From assembly GCA_016302545.1 (NCBI GenBank), contig JAEDNK010000040.1:1-13871 (forward strand): a stretch of DNA of 13,871 bases. Reading direction: 5' to 3'. Below, in pieces: positions 6,309-13,849 of the stretch. A program made the translations under genes and the position numbers. The notes under the pieces were generated by a model. The model worked only from the letters and a program-made list of their open reading frames with translations. It did no database searches and was not told the origin of the DNA. Source of the stretch: Bacillota bacterium. GTDB lineage: Bacteria; Bacillota; Clostridia; Peptostreptococcales; Anaerovoracaceae. The first letter of the stretch is position 1. Each line of letters begins with the position of its first letter.

Positions 6309-7346
6309 TTAATTCATCCCACTGATAAACTCATCAACCGTCTGTGCGAACTCTTCCTCGTGGTCAAGCATGCAGCCGTGCCCGCTTTCCGCAAACACAA
6401 CCTCCTCATACTTTCCGCCCTGAGCTTTATACATCTCCAGAACATGTCTTGTCTGAGAAACCATCGGCTGGCTCGGGAAAACATTCTCCCCCGGGTAACC
6501 GGGTATTATTCCCATCCTGCCAAGCACAGCCAAGTCGCAGGAGCTGTTATCAGATACCATAATATCTTTATCTCCTCGAATCCACATAACCGGCGGTTTA
6601 ACCGGAATCTCCGGCAGTGAAGACAGATCACAGTATTGAGGCGACATAGTGTTGCCTACACCCTTGTCACCTGACCGTACAAAGGGCCAGTTACTGTCGG
6701 GCACAAAATTACCCTGACACATATCCTCACCTACACTGCACATAAGCAGGCTGTCAATATATTTTTCCCGGCGGTCTGCCGGAAGCTTATTGCCTGCTGC
6801 AACGTAAACAGCATCGATAACCTGACCCGGTATAGCTCTGTCCTTCTCCTGAATTGCTTTGAGAAGTTCTTGGTTGGCGGTTCCCGCACCGCTTCCGATG
6901 CCCAGGGGCTCAACTTTTTTTCCGTCAATGTCATAGGTGCCCCCGAAGCCGTAAGGTGAAAGTGGCGCCTGCAGTATGAGCTTCTCCACCTTTTCACAAT
7001 GGTCTATGACATACTGCATGGCGATTCCTCCGCCCATGGACCAGCCGCAGAGTGAGAATTTATCCCATCCTATTGCCCTGACAAATTCATCTAAATCCTC
7101 GGTAAAAACCCTAAGCCCCTCCGTAGCATCTACCGGAAGTGCCGAAGATTTGCCGAAGCAGCGAAAATCAGGTGCTATCATGTAATATTTCTCTTCAAGT
7201 CTCGCCATGAGCCCCTCGTAAAACACCGCTGATGAGAAGTTTCCATGAAGCAAAAGAAGCTTTGGTTTATCTGCCTGTCCCGCTTCTATATAGGCGGTGG
7301 TAAGCCGCGGTGTCGTTATATATTTATATTTATATTCCTTTTCCAT
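6309..7346 (-). CDS. Alpha/beta hydrolase fold protein (last gene of the transporter operon)
   Basis: A 345-residue cytoplasmic hydrolase with no signal peptide. The fold markers are in order: the oxyanion-loop motif HGNFSS at 34-39, PDFRCFGKSS at about 59-68, the nucleophile elbow GWSMGG with Ser103, the likely acid in RGDKDIMVSD (Asp261, less likely Asp259), and the catalytic His323 in ESGHG. A long insertion between the elbow and the acid (about 128-250) forms the cap that would define the substrate. Esterase, lactonase, amidase and C-C hydrolase activities are all possible; the substrate cannot be read. It follows another alpha/beta hydrolase by 11 bp and a complete LIV-type importer before that, so it may act on the imported compound. 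AAGGGA lies upstream of ATG 7346, and the bidirectional terminator follows. Confidence 0.88.
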   Translation of the reverse strand: MEKEYKYKYITTPRLTTAYIEAGQADKPKLLLLHGNFSSAVFYEGLMARLEEKYYMIAPDFRCFGKSSALPVDATEGLRVFTEDLDEFVRAIGWDKFSLCGWSMGGGIAMQYVIDHCEKVEKLILQAPLSPYGFGGTYDIDGKKVEPLGIGSGAGTANQELLKAIQEKDRAIPGQVIDAVYVAAGNKLPADRREKYIDSLLMCSVGEDMCQGNFVPDSNWPFVRSGDKGVGNTMSPQYCDLSSLPEIPVKPPVMWIRGDKDIMVSDNSSCDLAVLGRMGIIPGYPGENVFPSQPMVSQTRHVLEMYKAQGGKYEEVVFAESGHGCMLDHEEEFAQTVDEFISGMN

Positions 7347-7357
7347 ATTATTTTCCC

Positions 7358-8173
7358 TTAAATATTATATGTAGTTTTGGCAGTATTTACGAAGCCCTCA
7401 ATCAGTGTAGCAAACAGCAAAGGCTGTTCATACATGGTGGCATGTCCGCTTCCGGGCAAGATCACATGGCAGCAGTCCTGTATGTGTTCCTTCAGATACT
7501 CCTGCTCCTTCAGCGGAGTCAGATAATCCTCCTGACACGAAACTACCAGCGTAGGACATTTTATTTCCCCCAGCCGATGGCGTACATCATAGTTATCCGA
7601 GCTGACAGTAAGGCGACGCATAGCTCCTATGAAGTTTTCATCTTCAAACAGGGGAATCAGCAATTCTTGCCGTTTCTCCATCCAATCATGTTTTTCATTG
7701 TAAAATTTTGGCGAGTAGATTACCGGAATAGCAGTATAGTAATAGGATTCACCGCTGTCGGAAGCCAAGTTCCATGCTCTGCCGATATCGCCGAGCCAGT
7801 AGCCCGTTGCAGCAGTAGCATTTAGCAAAACCAGCCGCTCTACAAGCTGCGGATACTCAACAGCAAATTCGAGGGCAACTTCACTCCCGTAGGAAATGCC
7901 TGCCAAGCTTGCTTTTTCCAACCCTATATGCTCTAAGAGCGCTTTGACCAGGCGAACCTGAAGGGTATGATCATAATTCTGTCCCACCAGCTTCTCCGAC
8001 TGTCCCTGATCGAAGAAATCAACCAAAATAAGCTTGTTATTGGCGGAAAAGGGCTCTATGAATTCCTTCCAGCTCGCACAGGACATCATAATACCGTTGA
8101 GCAGTACCAACGCCTTCCCCTGACCATATGTTTCATAGTAAACGGTTTTACCCTCCATATTAAAAGTAGGCAT
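7358..8173 (-). CDS. Alpha/beta hydrolase fold protein (first of two)
   Basis: A 271-residue hydrolase from ATG 8173. The upstream in-frame ATG at 8203 would add ten residues (MGTKERENNT) but has no ribosome binding site and lies in a hairpin region. The shorter start has a purine-rich AAAGAGAG and opens with the usual MPTF...GKTVYYETYG beta hairpin of this family. Numbered from 8173: the oxyanion loop reads LNGIMMS (Asn where HG is common), the nucleophile elbow GISYGS has Ser94, the acid is probably Asp216 in CQEDYLTP, and the histidine is His244 in GSGHAT. The triad is complete, so it should be active. It is shorter than, and clearly diverged from, the neighbouring hydrolase, so this does not look like a recent duplication. 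It is co-transcribed with the importer; the substrate is unknown. Confidence 0.86.
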   Translation of the reverse strand: MPTFNMEGKTVYYETYGQGKALVLLNGIMMSCASWKEFIEPFSANNKLILVDFFDQGQSEKLVGQNYDHTLQVRLVKALLEHIGLEKASLAGISYGSEVALEFAVEYPQLVERLVLLNATAATGYWLGDIGRAWNLASDSGESYYYTAIPVIYSPKFYNEKHDWMEKRQELLIPLFEDENFIGAMRRLTVSSDNYDVRHRLGEIKCPTLVVSCQEDYLTPLKEQEYLKEHIQDCCHVILPGSGHATMYEQPLLFATLIEGFVNTAKTTYNI

Positions 8174-8203
8174 AGTATTATTCTCTCTTTCTTTCGTGCC
8201 CAT

Positions 8204-8243
8204 AAGGGCAATTTACACGATGGCTGCCCTTAAAGGGGCAGCC
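8204..8243 (-). promoter_or_regulatory. Competing hairpins between binding-protein and hydrolase genes
   Basis: GGCTGCCC (8222-8229) pairs with GGGCAGCC (8236-8243) in an 8-bp GC-rich stem with a 6-base loop. The same central segment (8225-8231) can instead pair with AAGGGCA at 8204-8210 through 7 bp. No T-run follows on either strand, so this is not a standard terminator. Placed just after the stop codon of the binding-protein gene, it could protect that message from 3' decay or reduce expression of the hydrolase genes downstream. Confidence 0.45.
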
Positions 8244-8255
8244 CACCGATTATTG

Positions 8256-9578
8256 TTATTTAACTGACCCCATAACCTCCTCAAGGGACATGATAGGGCT
8301 TACGTTCAGAAGGGCATAGTTGCCCGAAGCATCCTTTTCAAGGGAAATCTTGTTAAGCGCCAGAGAGGTAACTCCAAGGCGAGCTCCCTCTGCGAAGCTG
8401 ATGGCTCCACCCATGGCAATCTTATATTCTCCTTCTTCCATAATCTTGGCAAAATTAGCGTAGTCAAGCCCCAGCCCTGCGGCATCCAGATTCTTCAGCG
8501 CCTGAACGAATATATCTCCTGCGATGTATCCTGCCATGGCAAAGGAGTTCAGAGCATATGTATTTCCGCTTTCTCCGTTTGCAAGTTCCCATGCTGACAT
8601 TGCATTATAGAACGCAGTGTAATCAGCAAGTCCTTCCTGCGTTGTGGCATCAAGCCATGCAGTTGCGTATACCATGCGTTTTTCAGTGATGGCTCCGCTG
8701 TCAACCATTCCGCCCAGCGTTGCTGCAGATGCATTAACGTATGACGTTACAACATCTACATTATAGTTGTTATCGCGCATTGTATTCATCAGGGTGTTCA
8801 ATGGTGCCTGGTTCATGCAGGCTATAACCACATCGCAGCCTGCGTTCTTTAAAACATTGACTGCCGCAGAGTAATCTGTCGCACCGGCTTCGACCTCCTG
8901 AATCGTAAGGCTTGCCGAAATTTCTTCGTTCTGGCGTTCCACACCTGCCAGCATTCCTTCTCCCGCATCGTCGGTGGTTGCAATCACACCGATTTTGGTT
9001 CCGCCAAGACCCATGCCTTCTGCTTCAGGAGCAGCAGCTCGAGCAAGGAGTACTCTGCCTTCAGCGCTGTAAATAGGCTGTACGGGATATATTACCGCAT
9101 TATTTCCGGAAGCAGCTTCCTCATACAGATCGTCTATTCCCGTTGCCGCATATACCATAGGAACGCCTTTTTCCTTAAGATAATCAAGTGTAGCGCCCAC
9201 AGTATTGGTTCCGAAATGACCGACTATTGCAAATACGCCGTCAGTTTCCACAAGCTGCTTCGTATATGTCATACCCTGCGCTCCGTCAAAACCGTCATCA
9301 TAGTGTTTGAGAACGATTTTTTTACCCTGAAAGCCGCCGGCGTCATTGTATGCCTTAAATGCTGCTTCCAATCCGGCATTAAACGGTACGCCTACTGTGG
9401 CATATGCCCCGGTTGTCGCCGCTGTATTGCCGACGAGAATCTCGGTATCTGTTACTCCCTGTACGTCAACAAACGGTGTATACTCGCTTTGTCCGCCGTT
9501 TTCTTCTCCTCCGCCGCAACCTGACATAAATGTGCAGAGCATCGCCACGCTCAGCAGTACTACTAATAACTTTTTCAT
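8256..9578 (-). CDS. LivJ-type ABC transporter substrate-binding lipoprotein
   Basis: A 440-residue periplasmic-binding-protein-fold receptor of the branched-chain amino acid (LIV/HAAT) class. In a Gram-positive cell it would be lipid-anchored outside the membrane. The N-terminus is a lipoprotein signal, MKKLLVVLLSVAMLCTFMSG, with the lipobox cysteine at residue 21 and a Gly/Glu/Asn linker after it. The mature part starts with VTDTEILVGNTAATTGAYA, typical of this class, followed by FNAGLEAAFKAYNDAGGFQGKKI and the DDGFDGAQGMTYTKQLV segment. Ligands in the family include Leu/Ile/Val, amides, urea and aromatic acids; the specificity here is not readable. AAAGGAG lies six bases before ATG 9578. 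The gene follows livF by 32 bp instead of leading the operon, and its last position among the transporter genes is matched by the hairpin after its stop codon. Confidence 0.93.
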   Translation of the reverse strand: MKKLLVVLLSVAMLCTFMSGCGGGEENGGQSEYTPFVDVQGVTDTEILVGNTAATTGAYATVGVPFNAGLEAAFKAYNDAGGFQGKKIVLKHYDDGFDGAQGMTYTKQLVETDGVFAIVGHFGTNTVGATLDYLKEKGVPMVYAATGIDDLYEEAASGNNAVIYPVQPIYSAEGRVLLARAAAPEAEGMGLGGTKIGVIATTDDAGEGMLAGVERQNEEISASLTIQEVEAGATDYSAAVNVLKNAGCDVVIACMNQAPLNTLMNTMRDNNYNVDVVTSYVNASAATLGGMVDSGAITEKRMVYATAWLDATTQEGLADYTAFYNAMSAWELANGESGNTYALNSFAMAGYIAGDIFVQALKNLDAAGLGLDYANFAKIMEEGEYKIAMGGAISFAEGARLGVTSLALNKISLEKDASGNYALLNVSPIMSLEEVMGSVK

Positions 9579-9610
9579 AATAAACTCCTTTCTTCTTCAC
9601 AGAAAATGTA

Positions 9611-10324
9611 TCATTTTTTATTCCCCAGATATGCCTCCACCAGGCGTTTGTCACCCAGCAACTGCTCAGCCGGCCCTTTCATGGAGATCTTCCCTAATTC
9701 CAGCACGCAACCGTAATCGGCAATTTTCAGCGCCGCAAGAGCATTTTGTTCCACCATGAGAATTGTGGTGCCCCCTGCACGGATTTCCTGAAGCGCAGCA
9801 AAAATCTCCTTTATAATTAACGGCGCAAGTCCCAAAGAGGGCTCGTCCAGAAGCAGCACCTTCGGGTCAGCCATCAGCGCCCGGGCAATGGCAAGCATCT
9901 GCTGCTCTCCGCCGGAAAGGGTTCCCGCCTGCTGTTTGCGCCTTTCCTTAAGAATCGGGAAAAGCTTCGTCACACGTTCGAGATTTCTATCGTAGTCCCT
10001 TCTGTTCTTAATGCAGTAAGCGCCTGCCTTAAGATTCTCCTCCACCGTCAGTCCTGCAAAGATCAATCTTCCCTCCGGCGACATGTTGAGCCCCATGCGC
10101 GCCGTCTTAAAAGCTCTCTGTCCCAAAAGCTCGCTGCCGTCCAGGCATACGGAGCCGCAGGCTTTGACTGCTCCCGATATGGCGCGGAGGGTGGAGGTTT
10201 TTCCGGCGCCGTTTGCACCCAAAAGTGCTGTTATGGTACACTCTTCTACATCCAGGTCTATTCCTTTGACAGCCTGAATAGGTCCATAATTTACTTGTAA
10301 ATTTCTTACTTCAAGCAAAGCCAT
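9611..10324 (-). CDS. livF: LIV-type ABC transporter ATP-binding protein LivF
   Basis: A 237-residue ATPase subunit of the importer. Walker A is GANGAGKTS at 36-44, the Q-loop region contains MSPEGRLIF at 81-89, the ABC signature is LSGGE at 136-140, Walker B is VLLLDEP at 156-162, and the switch position reads VEQN with Gln193, the usual LivF replacement for histidine. Length and ending (LVEAYLG) match LivF. ATG 10324 directly abuts the TAA stop of the upstream livG gene, so translation is coupled. It would pair with the LivG-type subunit to drive transport through LivH/LivM. Confidence 0.95.
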   Translation of the reverse strand: MALLEVRNLQVNYGPIQAVKGIDLDVEECTITALLGANGAGKTSTLRAISGAVKACGSVCLDGSELLGQRAFKTARMGLNMSPEGRLIFAGLTVEENLKAGAYCIKNRRDYDRNLERVTKLFPILKERRKQQAGTLSGGEQQMLAIARALMADPKVLLLDEPSLGLAPLIIKEIFAALQEIRAGGTTILMVEQNALAALKIADYGCVLELGKISMKGPAEQLLGDKRLVEAYLGNKK

Positions 10325-11722
10325 TTAATTCGCCTCCTCCTCGCTTTCACCTAAATATGCCTTCTGAACGTCAGGATTGTTCTGAATTTCCTCAGGGCTT
10401 CCTATTGCCAAAAGCTCACCGAAGGATATGGCACAGATAGTCTGACAAACATTCATTACAAGTCCCATATCATGCTCTACCAGCAGAATTGTACAGCCTA
10501 AAGTGTCTCGGATTCGCAGAATAAGCTCCGTAAGGGAAGCCGTCTCGGTATCGTTGAGACCTGCTGCCGGCTCATCTAAAATAATCAGCTGAGGATCGCA
10601 CATAAGGGTTCGTGCAATCTCTATCTTCTTCAATATACCATATGGCAGACCCGCTGCAGTCCAGTCCTTGTAGTCGGAAAGCCCCATGAACTCCAGCACC
10701 TTCATAGCCTTTTCCTTAATTATGCGTTCCTGCTTCTTCAGCTGCGGCAAGTGCAGAGCCTGAGCCGCAAGCCCTAAGGTAAATCGGCTGTGGCCTGCTA
10801 TAAGCAGATTCTCCAGCACTGAAACCTCCCGTATAACCTCTACATTCTGGAAGGTACGTACTATTCCCTGACATATGACGTTATGTACCGATTCATCCGT
10901 CAGAGATATAATCTCGCCGGCTTTATTTTCAAAAAGAAGAGTTCCCGACGTAGGTTTGTAAAACTGTGTGATGCAGTTAAACACCGTAGTTTTCCCTGCC
11001 CCGTTAGGACCGATAAGTCCGAAGATTTCTCCTTTTTTTACATCAAAAGATAAATTCTCTACGGCATGGACGCCGCCGAAATACATACACAGGTTCTGCA
11101 CACTCAGCACAGTATCCTCAGGCATACTCAGACCGGTTTTTGAGACGGCTCCTTCGGCTTTTTTCAATGAGGCCTCCAGCTTCTTTATCTTGGCATCCTC
11201 ATCTGCCGATATCTTTTCCTTTTTTGCCTGCGTTTCCCGACACCTTGACAGGCGGAAGTCCTCAACTCTGCCTAAAAGCGCCTTCTCCTCATCGGGTGGA
11301 ATATCCACCTGCTCCTTCAGCTGCTCCTTCAGAGCTGCCTCAAGATGTGCTGTAAATTTTTCTCTGAGTCTTGCCTGTTTTTCTGCAAGCTCTTTGAGTC
11401 TGCTGTCCTGAATTTCTTTTTGTTCCGGATTTTTTGAAACGATGCGGGCGGCTTGGGATAAAGCCTCCTGCATTTCAAATTCCATATCGGAATCAAATTG
11501 CCTTAGCTTTGCTTGATAGACGGTTTCGTATACCTGCTCTTTCGGCATCCACTCCGGATGCTGCCGGTAAAGCTTTTCCCTTTCCTGAGCCTCGAAGGCC
11601 ACCGCTTCTTTTTCCACCTGCTCATCTATGTCCTTAAGAAGGATATCCTTATATTCCTTTTCCATAGCAAGGCGGCTTTTGCATCTTTCCAGACGCATAT
11701 ACCTACGATCAGATTCTGCCAT
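10325..11722 (-). CDS. livG: LivG-type ABC ATPase with a ~200-residue charged N-terminal extension
   Basis: A 465-residue protein; ordinary LivG is about 255. The ATPase domain occupies about residues 204-465. Walker A is GPNGAGKTT at 238-246, RTFQNVEV at 289-296 is the LivG Q-loop region, the signature is LPYGI at 359-363 (more usual LSYGQ or LAYGQ), Walker B is LIILDEP at 379-385, and the switch histidine is 417 in VEHD. Residues 1-200 hold long runs of Glu, Lys, Gln, Arg, Ala and Leu with few glycines, broken by HPEWMP near 55-60 and IPP near 141. This looks like helices or coiled coil, with no membrane segment. The start at 11722 overlaps the end of livM by 14 bp and has GGAGG about nine bases upstream. 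The internal ATG at codon 200 (11125) has no such site, so the extension is probably translated. I do not recognise the extension as a named domain. Confidence 0.9.
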   Translation of the reverse strand: MAESDRRYMRLERCKSRLAMEKEYKDILLKDIDEQVEKEAVAFEAQEREKLYRQHPEWMPKEQVYETVYQAKLRQFDSDMEFEMQEALSQAARIVSKNPEQKEIQDSRLKELAEKQARLREKFTAHLEAALKEQLKEQVDIPPDEEKALLGRVEDFRLSRCRETQAKKEKISADEDAKIKKLEASLKKAEGAVSKTGLSMPEDTVLSVQNLCMYFGGVHAVENLSFDVKKGEIFGLIGPNGAGKTTVFNCITQFYKPTSGTLLFENKAGEIISLTDESVHNVICQGIVRTFQNVEVIREVSVLENLLIAGHSRFTLGLAAQALHLPQLKKQERIIKEKAMKVLEFMGLSDYKDWTAAGLPYGILKKIEIARTLMCDPQLIILDEPAAGLNDTETASLTELILRIRDTLGCTILLVEHDMGLVMNVCQTICAISFGELLAIGSPEEIQNNPDVQKAYLGESEEEAN

Positions 11723-12809
11723 AAGCTTCTATCCTCCTCTCTACATTTTTCCTCAGCTTACTTTCCCTGTACTTGCGGGCAAGGTTGGATGCCATCTGAG
11801 CTATTCCTCCCGGGAAAAACATAACGATAAGAATAATCATCAGTCCCGTAAGCATTGTAATGAAGGCCGGGTTTTCAACAAAGAAGGCAATCTTGCTCAG
11901 CAATGTTGACTGAAGTCCATATATTATAAATACGCCAAAGGAGGTACCCCACAGTGATTTTGCACCTCCGATGACAACAGCTCCTAAGATGTTTAACGAG
12001 GTTGTCATGGCAAGTAACGTTGATGTGGATGTGGTCATGTTACGCAGATACATCATATACAGAAGTCCGGCAATGGCAGCATATATTGTGGATATTACAA
12101 AGGCCAGCACCCGGTACTTCATCAGGTTGATTCCCATGGCCTGTGCAGCAGATGAACTGTTTTTAACAGACAGCAGGGCTCTGCCCACAGGACTGTGTAT
12201 TAAGTTTGAGGTAATCCACAGAAGGACTACGAATACCAGCAAAATCAGAAGATACACTTCATTTTCACCGATTTTGGCTCCAAGGATCTGTATTTTGGAC
12301 ATATCTATCTTTATACTTGATTTCAGCGAAATAAATGTGTTTCTCAAAATCTCCGACAGACCAAGGGTCAGAATTGCCAGATATATTCCCTCAATTCTGA
12401 GAGAAATGAAGCCAACCATAATTCCTGTGACGATAGCGACTGCAACTGTCACAATGAATGCCACCCCAAAAGTGTACCCATATTCCTGTACAAGGTAGAA
12501 GGCGATATAGGCGCCTATTCCCACAAAGCCGGCCGTTCCTAATGATGCCAGTCCGGAGTAGCCCATGAGCAGACAGAAACCGATGGCCATGATTGCATAA
12601 ATCATGGTATTACCGATGGCAAATACGAATGAGCTTGTCACCGCTCCGCCCTGCATGAGGATGTAGAAGGATACGAGGACAGCTGCAAAAACCAGATACT
12701 GGGTCAGGGGTATATGTAATGCCTTTCCAACACGCTCTTTTGCAGTAAGCTTTCGATGCTTTTCAAATACCATCCCAAGATAATCTTTTCTTAAATCAGT
12801 ATTCATCAT
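11709..12809 (-). CDS. livM: LIV-type ABC transporter permease LivM
   Basis: A 366-residue inner-membrane permease. After a basic cytoplasmic N-terminus of about 35 residues come the family segments GYSGLASLGTAGFVGIGAY (83-101), RIEGIYLAILTLGLSEILRN (138-157), and the cytoplasmic coupling region SPVGRALLSVKNSSSAAQAMGINLMKYR, then AAIAGLLYMMY and a GGAKSLWGTSFGVFII segment matching the GGxGtlwGpxxGA element. The 25-residue C-terminal tail (NLARKYRESKLRKNVERRIEAYGRI) is strongly basic and helical-looking, and it faces the side where the extended LivG sits. The start ATG 12809 follows the livH stop by 2 bp, with AAGAAGGTG upstream as its ribosome binding site. The end overlaps livG by 14 bp. Confidence 0.95.
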   Translation of the reverse strand: MMNTDLRKDYLGMVFEKHRKLTAKERVGKALHIPLTQYLVFAAVLVSFYILMQGGAVTSSFVFAIGNTMIYAIMAIGFCLLMGYSGLASLGTAGFVGIGAYIAFYLVQEYGYTFGVAFIVTVAVAIVTGIMVGFISLRIEGIYLAILTLGLSEILRNTFISLKSSIKIDMSKIQILGAKIGENEVYLLILLVFVVLLWITSNLIHSPVGRALLSVKNSSSAAQAMGINLMKYRVLAFVISTIYAAIAGLLYMMYLRNMTTSTSTLLAMTTSLNILGAVVIGGAKSLWGTSFGVFIIYGLQSTLLSKIAFFVENPAFITMLTGLMIILIVMFFPGGIAQMASNLARKYRESKLRKNVERRIEAYGRI

Positions 12810-12811
12810 GG

Positions 12812-13747
12812 CTACACCTTCTTTACAACTTTCTTCCCGAACAGCCCCTGTGGCTTAATCAGGATCACAATCATAAGGAGCAGATAAACGATAACCAGCT
12901 GCCAGCGGCTGATATTATGAAATGCCGGAAAGTTGGCTAAGAAGCCGACACAATTGGTAATGACGGGGATAAGGATGGCGCCCACCACAGAGCCGTAGAA
13001 TGTGGAGAAGCCACCAAGAATGCAGGCAAGAAAAGCATTGACCTGAATAATTGCCATGAATGACGCACTTATCATAGCTCCTCCTCCGGCGTACATAACC
13101 GCCGCAAGCACACCCAGTGCACAAGCAAGGGCCCATGAGATTGCCGTAATTACATGGGTATCGATTCCCATAAGCTCTGCCGTAAATTCGCTGGAAGCTG
13201 TGGTTCTTACACCAAGACCCCATTTGCTTACCTTCAGAAGAATGAAAATCGTGCCCAGCACCACAACGGTAATGGCCGTACATATAAGCGCATGCTTGGT
13301 AAACACTATCTCTCCGCCGAAAGCATTAATGACGATATTGGAATCCGTCCCTGCCTTTGTCGTATTATAGAAAGGCTCAAAAGGTATGAATTCCGGATTG
13401 CCGAACACAAGGGGAGTTCCGCCGAAGAACAGCGATACAAAACCCATTGTGATGATCTGCTTGCCAAGCTCGTTAATATAGCGTCCCTTGCGGAACACCA
13501 GCAAATCGATGAAAAGGCCGATTGCCACGCCTATGGCCATACCGATAAACACGCCGATATACACCGGTATTCCCCTATTATTCAGACAATCAGCAACAAC
13601 ATAGCATCCAAAAGCAGCTATCGATGCCTGCGCAAAATTAGCTGTGGTGGATGTTCGGAAAATAAGAGTCACAGCAAAGGCCGATAGGCATGTCACGCAT
13701 ATTCCCAATAGCGACCCGCAAACTGTGGACAAAAAAGCTGCAAACAT
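12812..13747 (-). CDS. livH: LIV-type ABC transporter permease LivH
   Basis: A 311-residue membrane permease, first gene of the operon. ANFAQASIAAFGCYVV (about 36-51) corresponds to the conserved INFAHGxxxMxGAY segment. GLGVRTTASSEFTAELMGID is the coupling loop, and FLACILGGFSTFYGSVVGAIL is the FxAxxLGGxGsxxGAxxG element near the end. I chose ATG 13747 because AAAGGAGAGG lies directly upstream. The frame stays open to a GTG at 13807, but the extra 20 residues are polar, have no ribosome binding site, and would be translated from the operator palindromes. LivH and LivM form the heterodimeric channel. Confidence 0.95.
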   Translation of the reverse strand: MFAAFLSTVCGSLLGICVTCLSAFAVTLIFRTSTTANFAQASIAAFGCYVVADCLNNRGIPVYIGVFIGMAIGVAIGLFIDLLVFRKGRYINELGKQIITMGFVSLFFGGTPLVFGNPEFIPFEPFYNTTKAGTDSNIVINAFGGEIVFTKHALICTAITVVVLGTIFILLKVSKWGLGVRTTASSEFTAELMGIDTHVITAISWALACALGVLAAVMYAGGGAMISASFMAIIQVNAFLACILGGFSTFYGSVVGAILIPVITNCVGFLANFPAFHNISRWQLVIVYLLLMIVILIKPQGLFGKKVVKKV

Positions 13748-13774
13748 ATTTCCTCTCCTTTCTCTCGCTCGATG

Positions 13775-13807
13775 CGTGAATATATATTCACGTGAATGAT
13801 GGTTCAC
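13775..13807. promoter_or_regulatory. Tandem operator palindromes GTGAA-N6-TTCAC, ARG-box-like
   Basis: CGTGAATATATATTCACG (13775-13792) is a perfect 18-bp palindrome. A second GTGAA-N6-TTCAC follows at 13792-13807, centred 16 bp further on, and the shared part TTCACGTGAA is itself palindromic. The core TGAAT-ATAT-ATTCA of the first site fits the arginine repressor consensus TGAAT-W4-ATTCA. Both sites lie between the predicted transcription start and the livH ribosome binding site. The regulator is not in the window. A TetR-type repressor is an alternative to ArgR, because the 16-bp spacing differs from the 21 bp usual for enteric ARG-box pairs. Confidence 0.6.
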
Positions 13808-13820
13808 CTATTTTGTACAT

Positions 13821-13849
13821 ATATTACACCATCTTTTCAGGAAAGTCAA
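13821..13849 (-). promoter_or_regulatory. Promoter of the liv operon (-35 TTGACT, -10 TAATAT)
   Basis: On the minus strand TTGACT (13844-13849) is followed after 17 bp by TAATAT (13821-13826). The -35 matches consensus at five of six positions and the -10 at four of six. The predicted transcription start is near 13814, giving a 67-base leader that contains both operator palindromes and the ribosome binding site. Confidence 0.6.

Noticed and set aside
6731..6997. Second minus-strand frame inside the last hydrolase gene
   Set aside because: It is an out-of-frame shadow of a gene with a complete catalytic triad. No frameshift is needed to explain the hydrolase.
7358..8203. The two hydrolases as a recent tandem duplication
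   Set aside because: They differ in length (345 against 271), nucleophile elbow (GWSMGG against GISYGS), oxyanion motif and cap region. Similarity is limited to the common fold.
10325..11125. Reading the LivG gene as starting at the internal ATG 11125, giving a normal-length LivG
   Set aside because: No Shine-Dalgarno sequence precedes that ATG, while the 11722 start has GGAGG at good spacing and the expected coupling overlap with livM. The frame is open throughout.
11434..11909. Plus-strand open frames opposite the livM-livG junction
   Set aside because: They overlap the well-supported livM and livG genes on the opposite strand, and nothing in their translations suggests a protein family.
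13748..13807. A 20-residue longer LivH starting at GTG 13807
   Set aside because: The segment holds the operator palindromes, is polar, and the GTG has no ribosome binding site. ATG 13747 has AAAGGAGAGG upstream.
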